From the NCBI GenBank assembly GCA_009726135.1, contig WLIQ01000001.1, positions 29,056 to 93,055 of the forward strand: a stretch of 64,000 nucleotides of DNA, given 5' to 3'. Of this stretch, positions 20,687 through 29,189 are shown piece by piece. This stretch comes from Actinomycetota bacterium. GTDB lineage: Bacteria; Actinomycetota; Actinomycetes; Nanopelagicales; Nanopelagicaceae. Position 1 is the first letter of the stretch; each line of letters begins with the position of its first letter. The position numbers and the translations under genes were made by a program. The notes beneath the pieces were generated by a model. The model was not told the origin of the DNA. It made no database searches and saw only the letters and a program-made list of their open reading frames with translations.

Positions 20687-21570
20687 TATTGACGAACCTT
20701 AAAATCGCCATCAATCCAAATGCGCTGCATCATGTGCCAATCCTGTGGGTATCTAGAAATACCTTGAGCAAAAAGATCCGCACTTTTTTGAACAACTAAG
20801 GCTACGCGTTCACTTTCACTTCCTTGTGTTGGAATTTCGATAACTGTTAAGTCGATATGTATTCCAGCCTCAGTGTAAGAAATATATGCGCTAATCAGTG
20901 GGGCCCCGGTGCGAATGGCAAGTAGTGCAGGACCAGCCGGCATCCGCGCGGGACCGCCAAAGAAATTCACATCGATGCCAGATTTAGAAAGATCGCGATC
21001 AGCGGCAAGTGCGATAACACTCCCGCTTCGAATACGTTGCATCAATGTAGGAATAACTCGACCGTCTAACGGAAGAGATTCCATGCCGAAATTCTCACGG
21101 TACTGCATGAATTTTTTGAATAGCTTTTCAGGTTTTAAATGCTCAGCAACAGTGACAATTGTTGCGCCTCTCGCACAAAAATACGCTGCTGCATGATCAT
21201 AATTACCGCAGTGAGGTAGCGTCACGATGGCACCATTTCCGGCAGCGACCGCATCCATCAAAATACTTTCATCATTGACGGTAACGGTGCTCAGAATTCG
21301 CTCTTTTGACCAATCCGGAAATCTAAATACATCACACCAATATCGCAGTGCAGATCGCATTCCCTGATAAACAAGTAGGTCTAAATCTAAATCAGTGATG
21401 TTCGGTGAAGTTCGCGCCAAATTCGAACGCAACCGAGCAACACTCTTACCGTTCTTCTTTACAAGATAGTCAGCCACATCGTTGGCTTTGGAATACACAA
21501 AGGTTTCAGGCAGCCAGCGAAGAACTCGCCACGCACCAAAATATCCCCAAGCTGAAATATTTTCAATCAC
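20686..21570 (-). CDS. Phosphatidylinositol mannoside acyltransferase (LPLAT family)
   Basis: A 294-residue peripheral membrane acyltransferase related to LpxL/HtrB. The HxxxxD catalytic motif is seen in LPHCGNYDHA (about residue 117), and the ALAADRDLSKSGIDVNFFGG and PAGPALLAIRTGAPL segments match the later LPLAT blocks. Between pgsA and pimA it is expected to acylate PIM on mannose or inositol, as PatA does in mycobacteria. It overlaps pgsA by 4 bases (ATGA) and pimA by 1 base. Confidence 0.87.
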   Translation of the reverse strand: MIENISAWGYFGAWRVLRWLPETFVYSKANDVADYLVKKNGKSVARLRSNLARTSPNITDLDLDLLVYQGMRSALRYWCDVFRFPDWSKERILSTVTVNDESILMDAVAAGNGAIVTLPHCGNYDHAAAYFCARGATIVTVAEHLKPEKLFKKFMQYRENFGMESLPLDGRVIPTLMQRIRSGSVIALAADRDLSKSGIDVNFFGGPARMPAGPALLAIRTGAPLISAYISYTEAGIHIDLTVIEIPTQGSESERVALVVQKSADLFAQGISRYPQDWHMMQRIWIDGDFKVRQ

Positions 21571-22166
21571 TTCAAAAAGGCCTTACGCACAATTAACATG
21601 CGTTGCACAACAGTGATGGCTCCAAGTGCTGCCAGCAACCACATTCCAATAGCTAATACATATGGAATTCCAAGCCCATCTAATGCAATCGCAGACATCG
21701 CCATAATTAACCTCTCAGTGCGTTCTGCAATTCCTCCACTACAAGCCACAGAAAAACTTTCAGCTTTGGCCCGAATGTATGGAACCAGTAGTCCGGTGAC
21801 TAAGGCGACGATGACTACAAAACTGAGATGGTCGCTCTGATTTATCAAATAAATACTGATACCCAATAAAATTGCAGAATCAGTTAATCGATCAATTGTG
21901 GAATCCAGAAAACTTCCCCACACACTTGCACCGTTTTTTGAGATACGAGCCATTGCTCCGTCAAAGAGATCACTTAAAGCAAATACCGCAATAACTGCAG
22001 TGCCAACAAAGAAATCTCCGCGAGGGTAAAAGAAGAGCGCAGATGTAATCACGCCGATAGCCCCTATCCAGGTCACCGCATTTGGAGTTATCCCAATTCG
22101 CAGGGCAAATGAGGCTACGGGTGTTATTAATCTCGTAACCGCTGGTTTCAAAGAACGACTTAACAT
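21567..22166 (-). CDS. pgsA: Phosphatidylinositol phosphate synthase (CDP-alcohol phosphatidyltransferase)
   Basis: A 199-residue polytopic membrane enzyme of the CDP-alcohol phosphatidyltransferase family. The catalytic motif is intact: DLFDGAMARISKNGASVWG followed by SFLDSTIDRLTD. In Actinobacteria this gene, first in the PIM operon, makes phosphatidylinositol phosphate from CDP-diacylglycerol and inositol phosphate. The start is set at the ATG of MLSRSLKPAVTRL; a longer reading would overlap the divergent gene and its promoter. A TACGAT hexamer sits 8 bases upstream. Confidence 0.92.
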   Translation of the reverse strand: MLSRSLKPAVTRLITPVASFALRIGITPNAVTWIGAIGVITSALFFYPRGDFFVGTAVIAVFALSDLFDGAMARISKNGASVWGSFLDSTIDRLTDSAILLGISIYLINQSDHLSFVVIVALVTGLLVPYIRAKAESFSVACSGGIAERTERLIMAMSAIALDGLGIPYVLAIGMWLLAALGAITVVQRMLIVRKAFLK

Positions 22167-22174
22167 CACTGCAC

Positions 22175-22184
22175 ATCGTAGGCT
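22175..22184. promoter_or_regulatory. Overlapping divergent -10 elements of pgsA and the EF-G-like gene
   Basis: On the plus strand TAGGCT (22179-22184) stands 6 bases before the GTG at 22191. On the minus strand TACGAT (22180-22175) stands 8 bases before the pgsA ATG at 22166. The two hexamers share two bases, so RNA polymerase could not occupy both promoters at once. Both transcripts would be leaderless or nearly so. Confidence 0.5.
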
Positions 22185-22190
22185 GACCCA

Positions 22191-22772
22191 GTGCAGAATC
22201 ACACATCCGGCTTGAATCTTTGCGTCTTTGGCCACCCATCAGCGGCACCGACCGATGTTGCTGGTGCCTTAGGGGCGAGCATTGGCTCGAAGGCCTCTGG
22301 TGAAGTTTCGTTGGCAATATTTGCAATTAATCCCAATACTGGAATCGACCAAGAAACAATTGATCAATGGCAATCATTCGATGAATTTCTTACTCCACGC
22401 ATGATTCTCGTAACGCAACTAGATGGCAACAATGCAGATTTTGATGATGCCGTTATGTTGGCCACCCGTGTATTTGATCAGGTTGCAACTCCTTATTTAG
22501 TTTTACATGATGACGATGGTTCGCCACGGGCGTTAATCTCACTTTCTGACATGGTCGTCACTGATTATTCAACGACTCCTCCAACCCAAAATCCATGCGA
22601 ACCAGAGCATGAAACATTGGTGCAAGAGTTTCGCGATGAATATCTGGAACTTGTAACTTCTATGGGTGAAGGTGCTTTTGCAGCAGGCGTACTATTTCCA
22701 GCGATCCCTTTAGTCCTTGAAAATGGAATTGGGCTAGATGTTATAAAGCAATATCTAGCGCAACTCGTTTAG
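22191..22772 (+). CDS. Degenerate EF-G-like (EF-G2/TetM-type) GTPase-domain remnant
   Basis: A 193-residue protein that aligns by eye with pieces of the GTPase domain of actinobacterial EF-G-like proteins. GHPSAAPT (residues 14-21) sits where the P-loop GHxGAGKT would be, with the lysine lost. TPRMILVTQLDGNNADFDDAV (from residue 68) matches the G4 region, with TQLD in place of NKxD. LVLHDDDGSPRALISLSDMV, then DYSTTPP and an EFRDEYLELV segment, follow as in EF-G2. The switch regions and the DxPGH motif between G1 and G4 are missing, as are all later EF-G domains. It cannot be a normal GTPase. It starts on GTG, 6 bases after TAGGCT. Confidence 0.6.
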   Translation: MQNHTSGLNLCVFGHPSAAPTDVAGALGASIGSKASGEVSLAIFAINPNTGIDQETIDQWQSFDEFLTPRMILVTQLDGNNADFDDAVMLATRVFDQVATPYLVLHDDDGSPRALISLSDMVVTDYSTTPPTQNPCEPEHETLVQEFRDEYLELVTSMGEGAFAAGVLFPAIPLVLENGIGLDVIKQYLAQLV

Positions 22773-22774
22773 TT

Positions 22775-23296
22775 CTACCAAGCTGCTGCGATTTCATCTC
22801 GCGTCAAATTCAATAACTGTGGCAGCACTTTAGTCTTGCCAATAATCGGCATGAAATTAGCGTCACCACTCCATCGAGGAACAACGTGCTGATGTATATG
22901 CTCTGCAACCCCTGCTCCGGATATTGCCCCTTGATTCATACCTAGGTTAAATCCGGCAGGTGCTGAAACTTTACGAATTGTTTTCATAGCGTGAGCAGTC
23001 AGTGCAGAAATTTCACTTCTTTCGTCATCACTTAAATCAGTCAAATCAGCGACATGGCGATATGCGCATACCAACAAGTGCCCAGGGTTATATGGATATA
23101 AATTCATCACAACGAAAGCCGTACTGCCTCGGTGAACTATTAATCCTTCTGAATCACTTAATGTAGGAATTCTGCAAAAGGGACACTCCACATCGTTGCC
23201 TTCTAATGGCCGGTTTTCACCACGTAAATACTCAAGGCGATGTGGTGCCCACAGGCGTTGCCAACCATCAGGCATCCCTGCGCCATCAATATCCAT
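22775..23296 (-). CDS. HIT family hydrolase
   Basis: A 173-residue histidine-triad protein. The active site HIHQHVVPRW (about residues 132-141) matches HxHxHxx, and four cysteines near the N terminus and at CPFCRIP resemble the zinc-binding segment of actinobacterial HIT proteins. Family members hydrolyse or transfer AMP from nucleotide conjugates such as Ap4A; the actinobacterial clade near pgsA is often named Ap4A phosphorylase-like, which is not proven here. It follows thrS after 2 bases. Confidence 0.9.
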   Translation of the reverse strand: MDIDGAGMPDGWQRLWAPHRLEYLRGENRPLEGNDVECPFCRIPTLSDSEGLIVHRGSTAFVVMNLYPYNPGHLLVCAYRHVADLTDLSDDERSEISALTAHAMKTIRKVSAPAGFNLGMNQGAISGAGVAEHIHQHVVPRWSGDANFMPIIGKTKVLPQLLNLTRDEIAAAW

Positions 23297-23298
23297 GA

Positions 23299-25281
23299 TT
23301 AAACCTGGGTGCGTTCAGATACAGTTTTTTGAATTTCGGCAATCGCTTGCGCAATTGGGATTCCATTTTTCTGTTCACCATTGCGATAGCGGAATGAGAC
23401 AGCACCTGCTGCCATATCTTCCTCACCAGCAATAACCATAAATGGAACTTTCTGCATCTGTGCGTTTCGTACCTTTTTCTGCATACGATCATCGGAGGCA
23501 TCTAGCTCGGCGCGGATTCCAGCCTTCTTCATCTGCTTAATTACATCGGCTAAATAATCAGCAAAGGCTTCTGCAACTGGAATGCCAACTGCCTGGACTG
23601 GCGCAAGCCATGGTGGGAACGCTCCTGAATAGTGTTCAGTGAGAACACCAAAGAATCGTTCAATAGATCCAAACAATGCACGGTGAATCATGACAGGACG
23701 TTGGCGTGAGCCATCAGCTGCTGAATACTCAAGTTCAAATCGTTGCGGCAGTTGAAAATCCACTTGAATCGTTGACATCTGCCATGTGCGCCCAATGGCA
23801 TCTTTAGCTTGTACTGATATTTTCGGACCATAAAAAGCTGCGCCATCTTCATCTAAAACAAGTTCTAAGTTTTGCGCAACCGCTGCTTTTCGTAGGGTCT
23901 CGGTTGCTTCCTGCCAATCTGCGTCTTCTCCTACAAATTTTTCAGGATTTTTCGTAGAAAGTTCGAGATAGAAATCATTGAGACCATAGTCACGCAGCAA
24001 ATTGAGAACGAAAGTCAATAATGAATCCAGCTCATCAGCCATCTGTTCCTTTGTGCAGTAGATATGCGCGTCATCTTGCGTGAAGCCACGTGCACGCGTG
24101 ATGCCGTGAAGTACACCTGATTTTTCATAGCGATAGACCGTTCCAAATTCGAATAAGCGAAGCGGAAGCTCACGATAAGAGCGTTGACGAGCCTGGAAAA
24201 TTAAGTTGTGGAAGGGGCAGTTCATTGGCTTCATGTAGTACTGCTGGCCAGGTTTCTTTATAGTTCCATCTGCATGGAGTTCTTCGTCCATAATCATTGG
24301 TGGGTACATGCCTTCGGAATACCAATCCAAGTGGCCAGATTTTTCAAAGAGCGCTGCCTTGGTTAAGTGAGGCGAATAAACAAATTCATAATCTTCTTCT
24401 TCATGGCGCTTGCGCGAATAATCTTCCATCGCCCGGCGGATGATTCCTCCCTTAGGGTGAAACACTGCAAGACCAGAACCAATCTCTTCGGGAAATGAAA
24501 AGAGATCGAGTTCAGTTCCTAAACGGCGATGGTCGCGCTTTTCAGCTTCAGCTAAAAGTTCAAGATGGGCATTGAGTTCATCTTGTGAAGGCCATGCTGT
24601 TCCATAAATTCGTTGCAACATCGGATTTTTTTCAGATCCGCGCCAATACGCCGCCGCACTTCGCATTAATTTAAATGCAGGAATGAGTTTTGTTGAAGGC
24701 AGATGTGGACCTCGACAGAGATCGCCCCACACAGGATTTCCATCACGGCCTAAGTTGTCATAAATAGTGAGCTCTGCTCCCCCAACTTCCACACTTGCTT
24801 CTTCACCTGCTGGACCTTTTATGCCAATGAGTTCACATTTGTAAGGCTCGTGGGCAAGTTCTGCCAAGGCCTCAGTTTCGCTAACGACACGACGGCGAAA
24901 ACGTTGGCCGTCTTTAACAATCTTGCGCATTGTACTTTCAATCTTGATTAAATCCTCTGGATTAAAAGGAACCTTAGGATCAAAATCGTAATAAAAACCA
25001 TCCTTTATCGGCGGGCCAATTCCAAGTTTTGTCTCTGCATATATCTCTTGCACCGCTTGCGCCATTACGTGAGCAGTTGAATGTCGAAGCACAAAGAGCC
25101 CGTCAGGTGAAGAGATTAAGACTGATTCAATAACATCGCCATCTTTGAGATCTGTCCACAAATCTTTGAGGGCGCCATTAATGCGACAAACCACTACATC
25201 TTTGTTTTCGGCAAATAAGTGCGTAGGGCGTTGATCTACTTCTATGGAGCGCGATGCGCCATCAACGGTTACCTGAATCAT
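23299..25281 (-). CDS. thrS: Threonyl-tRNA synthetase
   Basis: ThrRS, 660 residues: an N-terminal TGS domain (about 1-65), the editing domain ([15 protein letters not shown] around residue 70), the class II catalytic core with [10 protein letters not shown] and [16 protein letters not shown], and a C-terminal anticodon-binding domain ([20 protein letters not shown]). All parts are present. The ATG stands 6 bases after a TAGGCT hexamer that overlaps the pabC stop codon, so thrS is likely leaderless and not dependent on the pab genes upstream. Confidence 0.97.
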   Translation of the reverse strand: MIQVTVDGASRSIEVDQRPTHLFAENKDVVVCRINGALKDLWTDLKDGDVIESVLISSPDGLFVLRHSTAHVMAQAVQEIYAETKLGIGPPIKDGFYYDFDPKVPFNPEDLIKIESTMRKIVKDGQRFRRRVVSETEALAELAHEPYKCELIGIKGPAGEEASVEVGGAELTIYDNLGRDGNPVWGDLCRGPHLPSTKLIPAFKLMRSAAAYWRGSEKNPMLQRIYGTAWPSQDELNAHLELLAEAEKRDHRRLGTELDLFSFPEEIGSGLAVFHPKGGIIRRAMEDYSRKRHEEEDYEFVYSPHLTKAALFEKSGHLDWYSEGMYPPMIMDEELHADGTIKKPGQQYYMKPMNCPFHNLIFQARQRSYRELPLRLFEFGTVYRYEKSGVLHGITRARGFTQDDAHIYCTKEQMADELDSLLTFVLNLLRDYGLNDFYLELSTKNPEKFVGEDADWQEATETLRKAAVAQNLELVLDEDGAAFYGPKISVQAKDAIGRTWQMSTIQVDFQLPQRFELEYSAADGSRQRPVMIHRALFGSIERFFGVLTEHYSGAFPPWLAPVQAVGIPVAEAFADYLADVIKQMKKAGIRAELDASDDRMQKKVRNAQMQKVPFMVIAGEEDMAAGAVSFRYRNGEQKNGIPIAQAIAEIQKTVSERTQV

Positions 25282-25285
25282 CTGC

Positions 25286-26038
25286 CTAGCCTACCGAATA
25301 CTTATGAGCCAACGACGCAATTTCTTCTCCGAACGCGTGCGAAAGATGCAATGGCCTTGATTCAATGGAAGAAATCGCATGAGATAAACGCAAGCTACTT
25401 ATGAAGAAGGCTGAAGTGATTTGTGAAACCCGTTCGGCCGAGATGCTCTCAACGGCTACTAGCTTGTTCTCAATCAATATTTCGCGAATGATTCCTGGCA
25501 GCACGCAATCAGAAGTTGGTGGCGTAACCCAAACTCCATCAATATAGCCAATGAGATTCGTGACCGAACCTTCGCAGATGTTTCCCTCAGGGTTGATTGT
25601 GATTGCATCATCAAAACCAGAAAGCCGAGCCTGCTCAAGAATGTCAATGCGATGCGTGTACGGAAATCTTTTGTGAATATCGCCGACGACTGGCTGTGGA
25701 TGAATCCGAACATCGCAGGTCTTTGATTGTTCGGTATACGGCATGTGTACCGCAAGCCAGTTAGATTCATTATCGAAGCTAATCCGTAGCATCCCTAAAC
25801 CTTGCGGAACTACAGCGAATAGGTCTACGACACTCTGTGAAATCTGTTTAGCGTCTGGAATCTCAATACCAAGTTCATGTGCACTTCTGTGCGCTCGTGC
25901 AATATGTCGATCCAACGAAAATGCGCGATTGCCCACGGTCTTTATCGTTTCAAAAATTCCTTCACCATCAAGCCAACCTGAAGCGGTTGCAGGTACTTGG
26001 CTAATGTCCTGTAGATGAGCGTTATAAATGACTTTCAT
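25286..26038 (-). CDS. pabC: Class IV aminotransferase-fold enzyme, probable 4-amino-4-deoxychorismate lyase
   Basis: A 250-residue fold-type IV PLP enzyme. [20 protein letters not shown] supplies the candidate PLP lysine, and [17 protein letters not shown] contains the conserved glutamate-glycine and asparagine that bind the cofactor. It overlaps pabB by 4 bases, so the pair most likely makes 4-aminobenzoate for folate: PabB forms aminodeoxychorismate and PabC removes pyruvate. A D-amino-acid or branched-chain aminotransferase role is less likely given the neighbour. Confidence 0.82.
   Translation of the reverse strand: MKVIYNAHLQDISQVPATASGWLDGEGIFETIKTVGNRAFSLDRHIARAHRSAHELGIEIPDAKQISQSVVDLFAVVPQGLGMLRISFDNESNWLAVHMPYTEQSKTCDVRIHPQPVVGDIHKRFPYTHRIDILEQARLSGFDDAITINPEGNICEGSVTNLIGYIDGVWVTPPTSDCVLPGIIREILIENKLVAVESISAERVSQITSAFFISSLRLSHAISSIESRPLHLSHAFGEEIASLAHKYSVG
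25288..25293 (-). promoter_or_regulatory. thrS: Leaderless-type -10 (TAGGCT) for thrS
   Basis: TAGGCT on the minus strand followed by 6 bases and the thrS ATG at 25281. The hexamer overlaps the pabC stop codon. Confidence 0.5.
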
Positions 26039-27087
26039 AATTCACCGCCGGCAAGTGAGACTAGGCGTCTGGCTTTAAGTTGCGTCTCTTCCCATTCAGC
26101 TGCAGGTTGACTGGGCCACGTTATCCCCGCGCCTGTGCCAAAGCGCAACTTGTCATCTTTAAAGAAAATGCGAATAGCAACTGAGAGTTCGCAGGTATCT
26201 CCTTGTACCCAACCCAGTACTCCGCAATACGGCCCACGTATTCCTTCATTTTCATGAATGACCGAAACCGCAGATGATTTCGGCGCTCCGCTTATTGAAC
26301 CTGGTGGACTAAGTAATGTAAAAATCTGCGACCACGTTGTGTCTTGCGCTAACTCACCTTCAATATCAGAGACTAAATGCACTAAACCAGGGTGGACTTC
26401 AGTTGAAAGTAATCGCGGGACGGATACCGTTCCACTTTTGCAAATTTGCCCCAAATCATTTCTCATCAGATCAACGATCATGATGTTCTCAGCCCTATCT
26501 TTTACACCAAAATCAGTAGAGCCAACTGGCGCTGTTCCCTTAATAGGTGATGTGCGTATTCGATTTCCCTCTCGTTTCAAGAATAGTTCTGGTGAAGCCG
26601 AGGCGATATTGATACCTGGGGCTTCAAGGTATGAGGCCCAAGGCGCTGGATTACCTTCCAACAAGACGCTAAATAAACCACGTAAATTTTCGGTATCAGT
26701 GTCAATAGAAATTTCTCTACAAGCATTTACTTGATATACCCACCCTTGTGCGATGAAGTCTTGTATGCGCTGAACATAAGTGACATATTCATTCTCACTT
26801 GCACTGCTACTCCATGTTCCATCAATTTTTTTCCAAGGTGTTTGCGGAAACTCTGAAGTACTAACGTCATCAAACTTGAATGCCTGAAACTTTCCTTCAA
26901 ATGTTGTTGAGACTGCCCAGAATCCTCCATCGGCTAAACAAGCAGGATCATCTGAAACCTGTGACAGGCCAGTTGCCAACCGCCCATTCATCCAAAAAAT
27001 AGGCGCATTGGGCGATGAACTCACAAGGTAACGGTATCCATTGATTTCCCACTTTGGCGCTATGGCCTCACCTACGATAGATTTCAC
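26035..27087 (-). CDS. pabB: Aminodeoxychorismate synthase component I (chorismate-binding enzyme)
   Basis: A 350-residue chorismate-utilising enzyme. Conserved blocks are VYQVNACREIS, FLKREGNRIRTSPIKGTAP (the PIKGT motif of PabB), NIMIVDLMRNDLG, and LSPPGSISGAPKSSAV. The glutaminase partner PabA is not in this window. The open frame extends back to 27171 but would then read the tRNA-Gly gene in antisense, so that N terminus is an artefact. I take GTG 27087 as the start, with GAGGAG immediately upstream; GTG 27024 is also possible. The N-terminal lobe is short compared with TrpE-type enzymes. Confidence 0.88.
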   Translation of the reverse strand: MKSIVGEAIAPKWEINGYRYLVSSSPNAPIFWMNGRLATGLSQVSDDPACLADGGFWAVSTTFEGKFQAFKFDDVSTSEFPQTPWKKIDGTWSSSASENEYVTYVQRIQDFIAQGWVYQVNACREISIDTDTENLRGLFSVLLEGNPAPWASYLEAPGINIASASPELFLKREGNRIRTSPIKGTAPVGSTDFGVKDRAENIMIVDLMRNDLGQICKSGTVSVPRLLSTEVHPGLVHLVSDIEGELAQDTTWSQIFTLLSPPGSISGAPKSSAVSVIHENEGIRGPYCGVLGWVQGDTCELSVAIRIFFKDDKLRFGTGAGITWPSQPAAEWEETQLKARRLVSLAGGEL

Positions 27088-27093
27088 CTCCTC

Positions 27094-27166
27094 GCGGACG
27101 TAGCGCAGTTGGTAGCGCGGAACCTTGCCAAGGTTCAGGTCGCCGGTTCGAACCCGGTCGTCCGCT
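27094..27166 (+). tRNA. tRNA-Gly (GCC)
   Basis: The acceptor stem GCGGACG pairs with CGTCCGC, the D arm is GCGC-AGTTGGTA-GCGC, the anticodon stem GAACC/GGTTC encloses loop TTGCCAA (anticodon GCC), and the T arm is GCCGG-TTCGAAC-CCGGT. The discriminator base is T, as in bacterial tRNA-Gly. CCA is not encoded. The gene is antisense to the region just upstream of pabB. Confidence 0.96.
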
Positions 27167-27178
27167 CTCAAAACTTAT

Positions 27179-27214
27179 CGCCGTTCACGTTAAAAATGAG
27201 CGGCGTTAGTTTTT
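27179..27214 (+). terminator. Rho-independent terminator after tRNA-Gly
   Basis: A 9-bp stem (CGCCGTTCA with TGAGCGGCG, one G-U pair) encloses a nine-base loop and is followed by TTAGTTTTT. The T-tract ends exactly where tRNA-Cys begins at 27215. TTAAAAAT inside the loop could also serve as a -10 for tRNA-Cys. Confidence 0.7.
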
Positions 27215-27285
27215 GGTCGGATGGCCGAGAGGCGAGGCAAGGGACTGCAAATCCCTCTACACGGGTTCAAATCCCGTTCCGACCT
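27215..27285 (+). tRNA. tRNA-Cys (GCA)
   Basis: The acceptor stem GGTCGGA pairs with TCCGACC, the anticodon stem AGGGA/TCCCT encloses loop CTGCAAA (anticodon GCA), and the T arm is ACGGG-TTCAAAT-CCCGT. The discriminator is T, and CCA is encoded right after it (27286-27288), unlike the neighbouring tRNAs. Confidence 0.96.
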
Positions 27286-27316
27286 CCATTATTAAAACAA
27301 GTTAAAGGAAGCGTTC

Positions 27317-27655
27317 ATGAGCGATGACATCAGACCGTGGGGTCGCTATGAAATCTTGTCAGAAAGCTCAGATCACAAAGTAAAGCGAATCATCGTTAAT
27401 GCTGGTGCTCGCTTTTCCTATCAACGCCACCAACATCGTGCAGAACATTGGTTCATCGTCAGTGGTCAAGCGAAAGTAACGCACAATGGCGTTGATGTTG
27501 AAATGGCTGCTGGTGGTTCAATTGATATCGCCAAAGGTGATCTCCATCGATTAGCAAACATTGGCACAGAGCCAGTTGTTTTTATTGAGGTGCAAAGTGG
27601 CTCATACTTTGGCGAAGACGATATTGAGCGTATTGAGGATGATTACAACCGCTAA
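27317..27655 (+). CDS. Stand-alone cupin, ManC C-terminal (phosphomannose isomerase type II) family
   Basis: A 112-residue single cupin. The start PWGRYEILSESSDHKVKRI and the metal-site motif YQRHQHRAEHWFIVSGQAKV match the C-terminal isomerase domain of bifunctional ManC/AlgA (mannose-1-phosphate guanylyltransferase / mannose-6-phosphate isomerase), but the guanylyltransferase part is missing. It may isomerise mannose 6-phosphate, which would supply GDP-mannose for PIM synthesis, or bind another sugar phosphate. A strong ribosome-binding site (AAAGGAAG) lies 6 bases before the ATG. It stands alone between tRNA-Cys and tRNA-Val. Confidence 0.82.
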   Translation: MSDDIRPWGRYEILSESSDHKVKRIIVNAGARFSYQRHQHRAEHWFIVSGQAKVTHNGVDVEMAAGGSIDIAKGDLHRLANIGTEPVVFIEVQSGSYFGEDDIERIEDDYNR

Positions 27656-27683
27656 TTGCGGCCGTAATTTCGTGGGGTATGAT
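27656..27683 (+). promoter_or_regulatory. Promoter of tRNA-Val
   Basis: -35 TTGCGG (27656-27661), a 16-base spacer and -10 TATGAT (27678-27683) predict a start near 27690, nine bases before the tRNA. The -35 overlaps the last codon region of the cupin gene. Confidence 0.6.
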
Positions 27684-27698
27684 TCCTCACTCAAGCAA

Positions 27699-27770
27699 GG
27701 ATCGTTGGCTCAGCGGTAGAGCACCACATTGACATTGTGGGGGTCACTGGTTCGATCCCAGTACGGTCCA
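27699..27770 (+). tRNA. tRNA-Val (GAC)
   Basis: The acceptor stem GGATCGT pairs with ACGGTCC, the D arm is GCTC-AGCGGTA-GAGC, the anticodon stem CCACA/TGTGG encloses loop TTGACAT (anticodon GAC), and the T arm is ACTGG-TTCGATC-CCAGT. The discriminator is A; CCA is not encoded. Confidence 0.96.
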
Positions 27771-27829
27771 CTTCAGTAAGTTCATCAAGGCGCAAACAAA
27801 ACTATCGGAATGCGCTCATTGTCAGCCGA

Positions 27830-27842
27830 TACAATTTCTACT
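27830..27842 (+). promoter_or_regulatory. Leaderless-type -10 (TACAAT) for the MgtE-N/CBS gene
   Basis: TACAAT occupies 27830-27835 and exactly 7 bases separate it from the ATG at 27843. There is no ribosome-binding site, so transcription probably starts at the A of the ATG. Confidence 0.55.
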
Positions 27843-29189
27843 ATGAAATCCCCAACTAAAAAACCTATTGCCCGCGTGGTTAATAGGGTGGAACGTGCCG
27901 TAGGGCGGCGCGATCTAGTTTTGGCTCGCAAAAGTATTCGCGATTCAGTTGTCTCACTTGCCGGATTACTGGGTTGTCCAGTGCGCAATGAAGATGGCCG
28001 TGAAATTGGCCGCTTAGTTGATGTCGTAGTTCGACATGGGCAGGATGCTTATCCCCCAGTCTCAGGATTAATTGTAAAAGTCGGATTGCGTAAATCTTTT
28101 ATTGATGGTGCGCGAATCGCAAAGCTGGGCCGCAATGAAATCCAACTATCGTCTACAACAATCAACTTAACGGATTACAAACGCCGCAGCGATGAATCCT
28201 TATTGGACGCAGATGTGCTCGACCATCAAATTGTTGATGTGAATGGGTTGCGCGTTGTGCGATCCTCTGATCTTTATCTAGCACCACTTGATAAAGAGAT
28301 TCGAGTGGTTGGTGTAGATATCTCCTTCGTGACTTTTCTTCGCCGAATCTTTCCTGGTGCCCTTGGTCGCAGGGCTACCCCACAACATGTTTTGGACTGG
28401 GCAACCGTTGCATCCCTGGCCGATACTTCAGGAGTAGTAAAAACTTCAGGTTCAAAGACTGCGCTCTCACAACTTCGCCCTGCTGACCTAGCCGATTTAA
28501 TTGAAGATCTCGCCGGCCGTGAACAAAACGCACTCATCGAAATGTTGGATCCTGAGTTGGCAGCTGATGCACTTGAGGAAATGGAAGATGAAGAGTTGCA
28601 AGGACTGCTTCGCGGTTTAAGCGAAGGCCGCGCCGCCGAACTACTTAGCCGCATGGAACCAGATGAGTCTGCAGAAGTTCTGCGTGATTTAGATGATGAG
28701 CACCGCGAAGATATTTTGAAAGCAATGGATTCAAAGATGGCAAAGCAGTTACGTCAGTTGATTGCTTTCGATGAAACTTTGGCTGGTGGAATTATGACTA
28801 GCCACATGGTTTTTGCTCAAGAAAATGAGACTGTGAACCAGGCGTTAGTTCGCCTGGTTGAAAACCGCGACCGAGACGTCTCTGACGGCGTGATCATGGT
28901 TGATTCAAAAGGCAAGTTGATGGATCACATTGCAATTATTGAACTTGTTGCCGCTAAACCCACCGCTCTTTTGAGCACGTTAATGGGACCGCCCTACCCA
29001 ACGGCCGTGAACATCGATTCACCATTAGAAGAAGTGATCGAAGAGTTCTCTAATAACCGTGGGGCCTCAATCGTGGTCATTGATGAAAAAGGCAAGCCGG
29101 TTGGCCGCATCTTGGCTGATGATTTAGTTGATGCACTCAAGCCAGAGGAACAACATGGATTGTCTAAGGGAACCGGTGCGCTCTCATGA
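27843..29189 (+). CDS. PRC-barrel / MgtE-N / CBS-domain cytosolic regulator of the adjacent Nramp transporter
   Basis: A 448-residue soluble protein. Residues about 40-180 contain two PRC-barrel-like segments (LLGCPVRNEDGREIGRLVDVV and DHQIVDVNGLRVV). Residues about 210-320 form the MgtE N-terminal helical superhelix (LRPADLADLIEDL, then ALEEMEDEELQGLLRGLSE). Two CBS domains follow (IMTSHMVFAQENETVNQAL and GASIVVIDEKGKPVGRIL). In MgtE channels these cytosolic domains sense Mg2+; here the MgtE membrane domain is absent and the next gene, overlapping by 4 bases (ATGA), is an Nramp-type transporter. I infer a gating or sensing subunit. Confidence 0.85.
   Translation: MKSPTKKPIARVVNRVERAVGRRDLVLARKSIRDSVVSLAGLLGCPVRNEDGREIGRLVDVVVRHGQDAYPPVSGLIVKVGLRKSFIDGARIAKLGRNEIQLSSTTINLTDYKRRSDESLLDADVLDHQIVDVNGLRVVRSSDLYLAPLDKEIRVVGVDISFVTFLRRIFPGALGRRATPQHVLDWATVASLADTSGVVKTSGSKTALSQLRPADLADLIEDLAGREQNALIEMLDPELAADALEEMEDEELQGLLRGLSEGRAAELLSRMEPDESAEVLRDLDDEHREDILKAMDSKMAKQLRQLIAFDETLAGGIMTSHMVFAQENETVNQALVRLVENRDRDVSDGVIMVDSKGKLMDHIAIIELVAAKPTALLSTLMGPPYPTAVNIDSPLEEVIEEFSNNRGASIVVIDEKGKPVGRILADDLVDALKPEEQHGLSKGTGALS

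Noticed and set aside
27088-27171. N-terminal extension of pabB
   Set aside because: It is the reverse complement of a well-formed tRNA-Gly gene.
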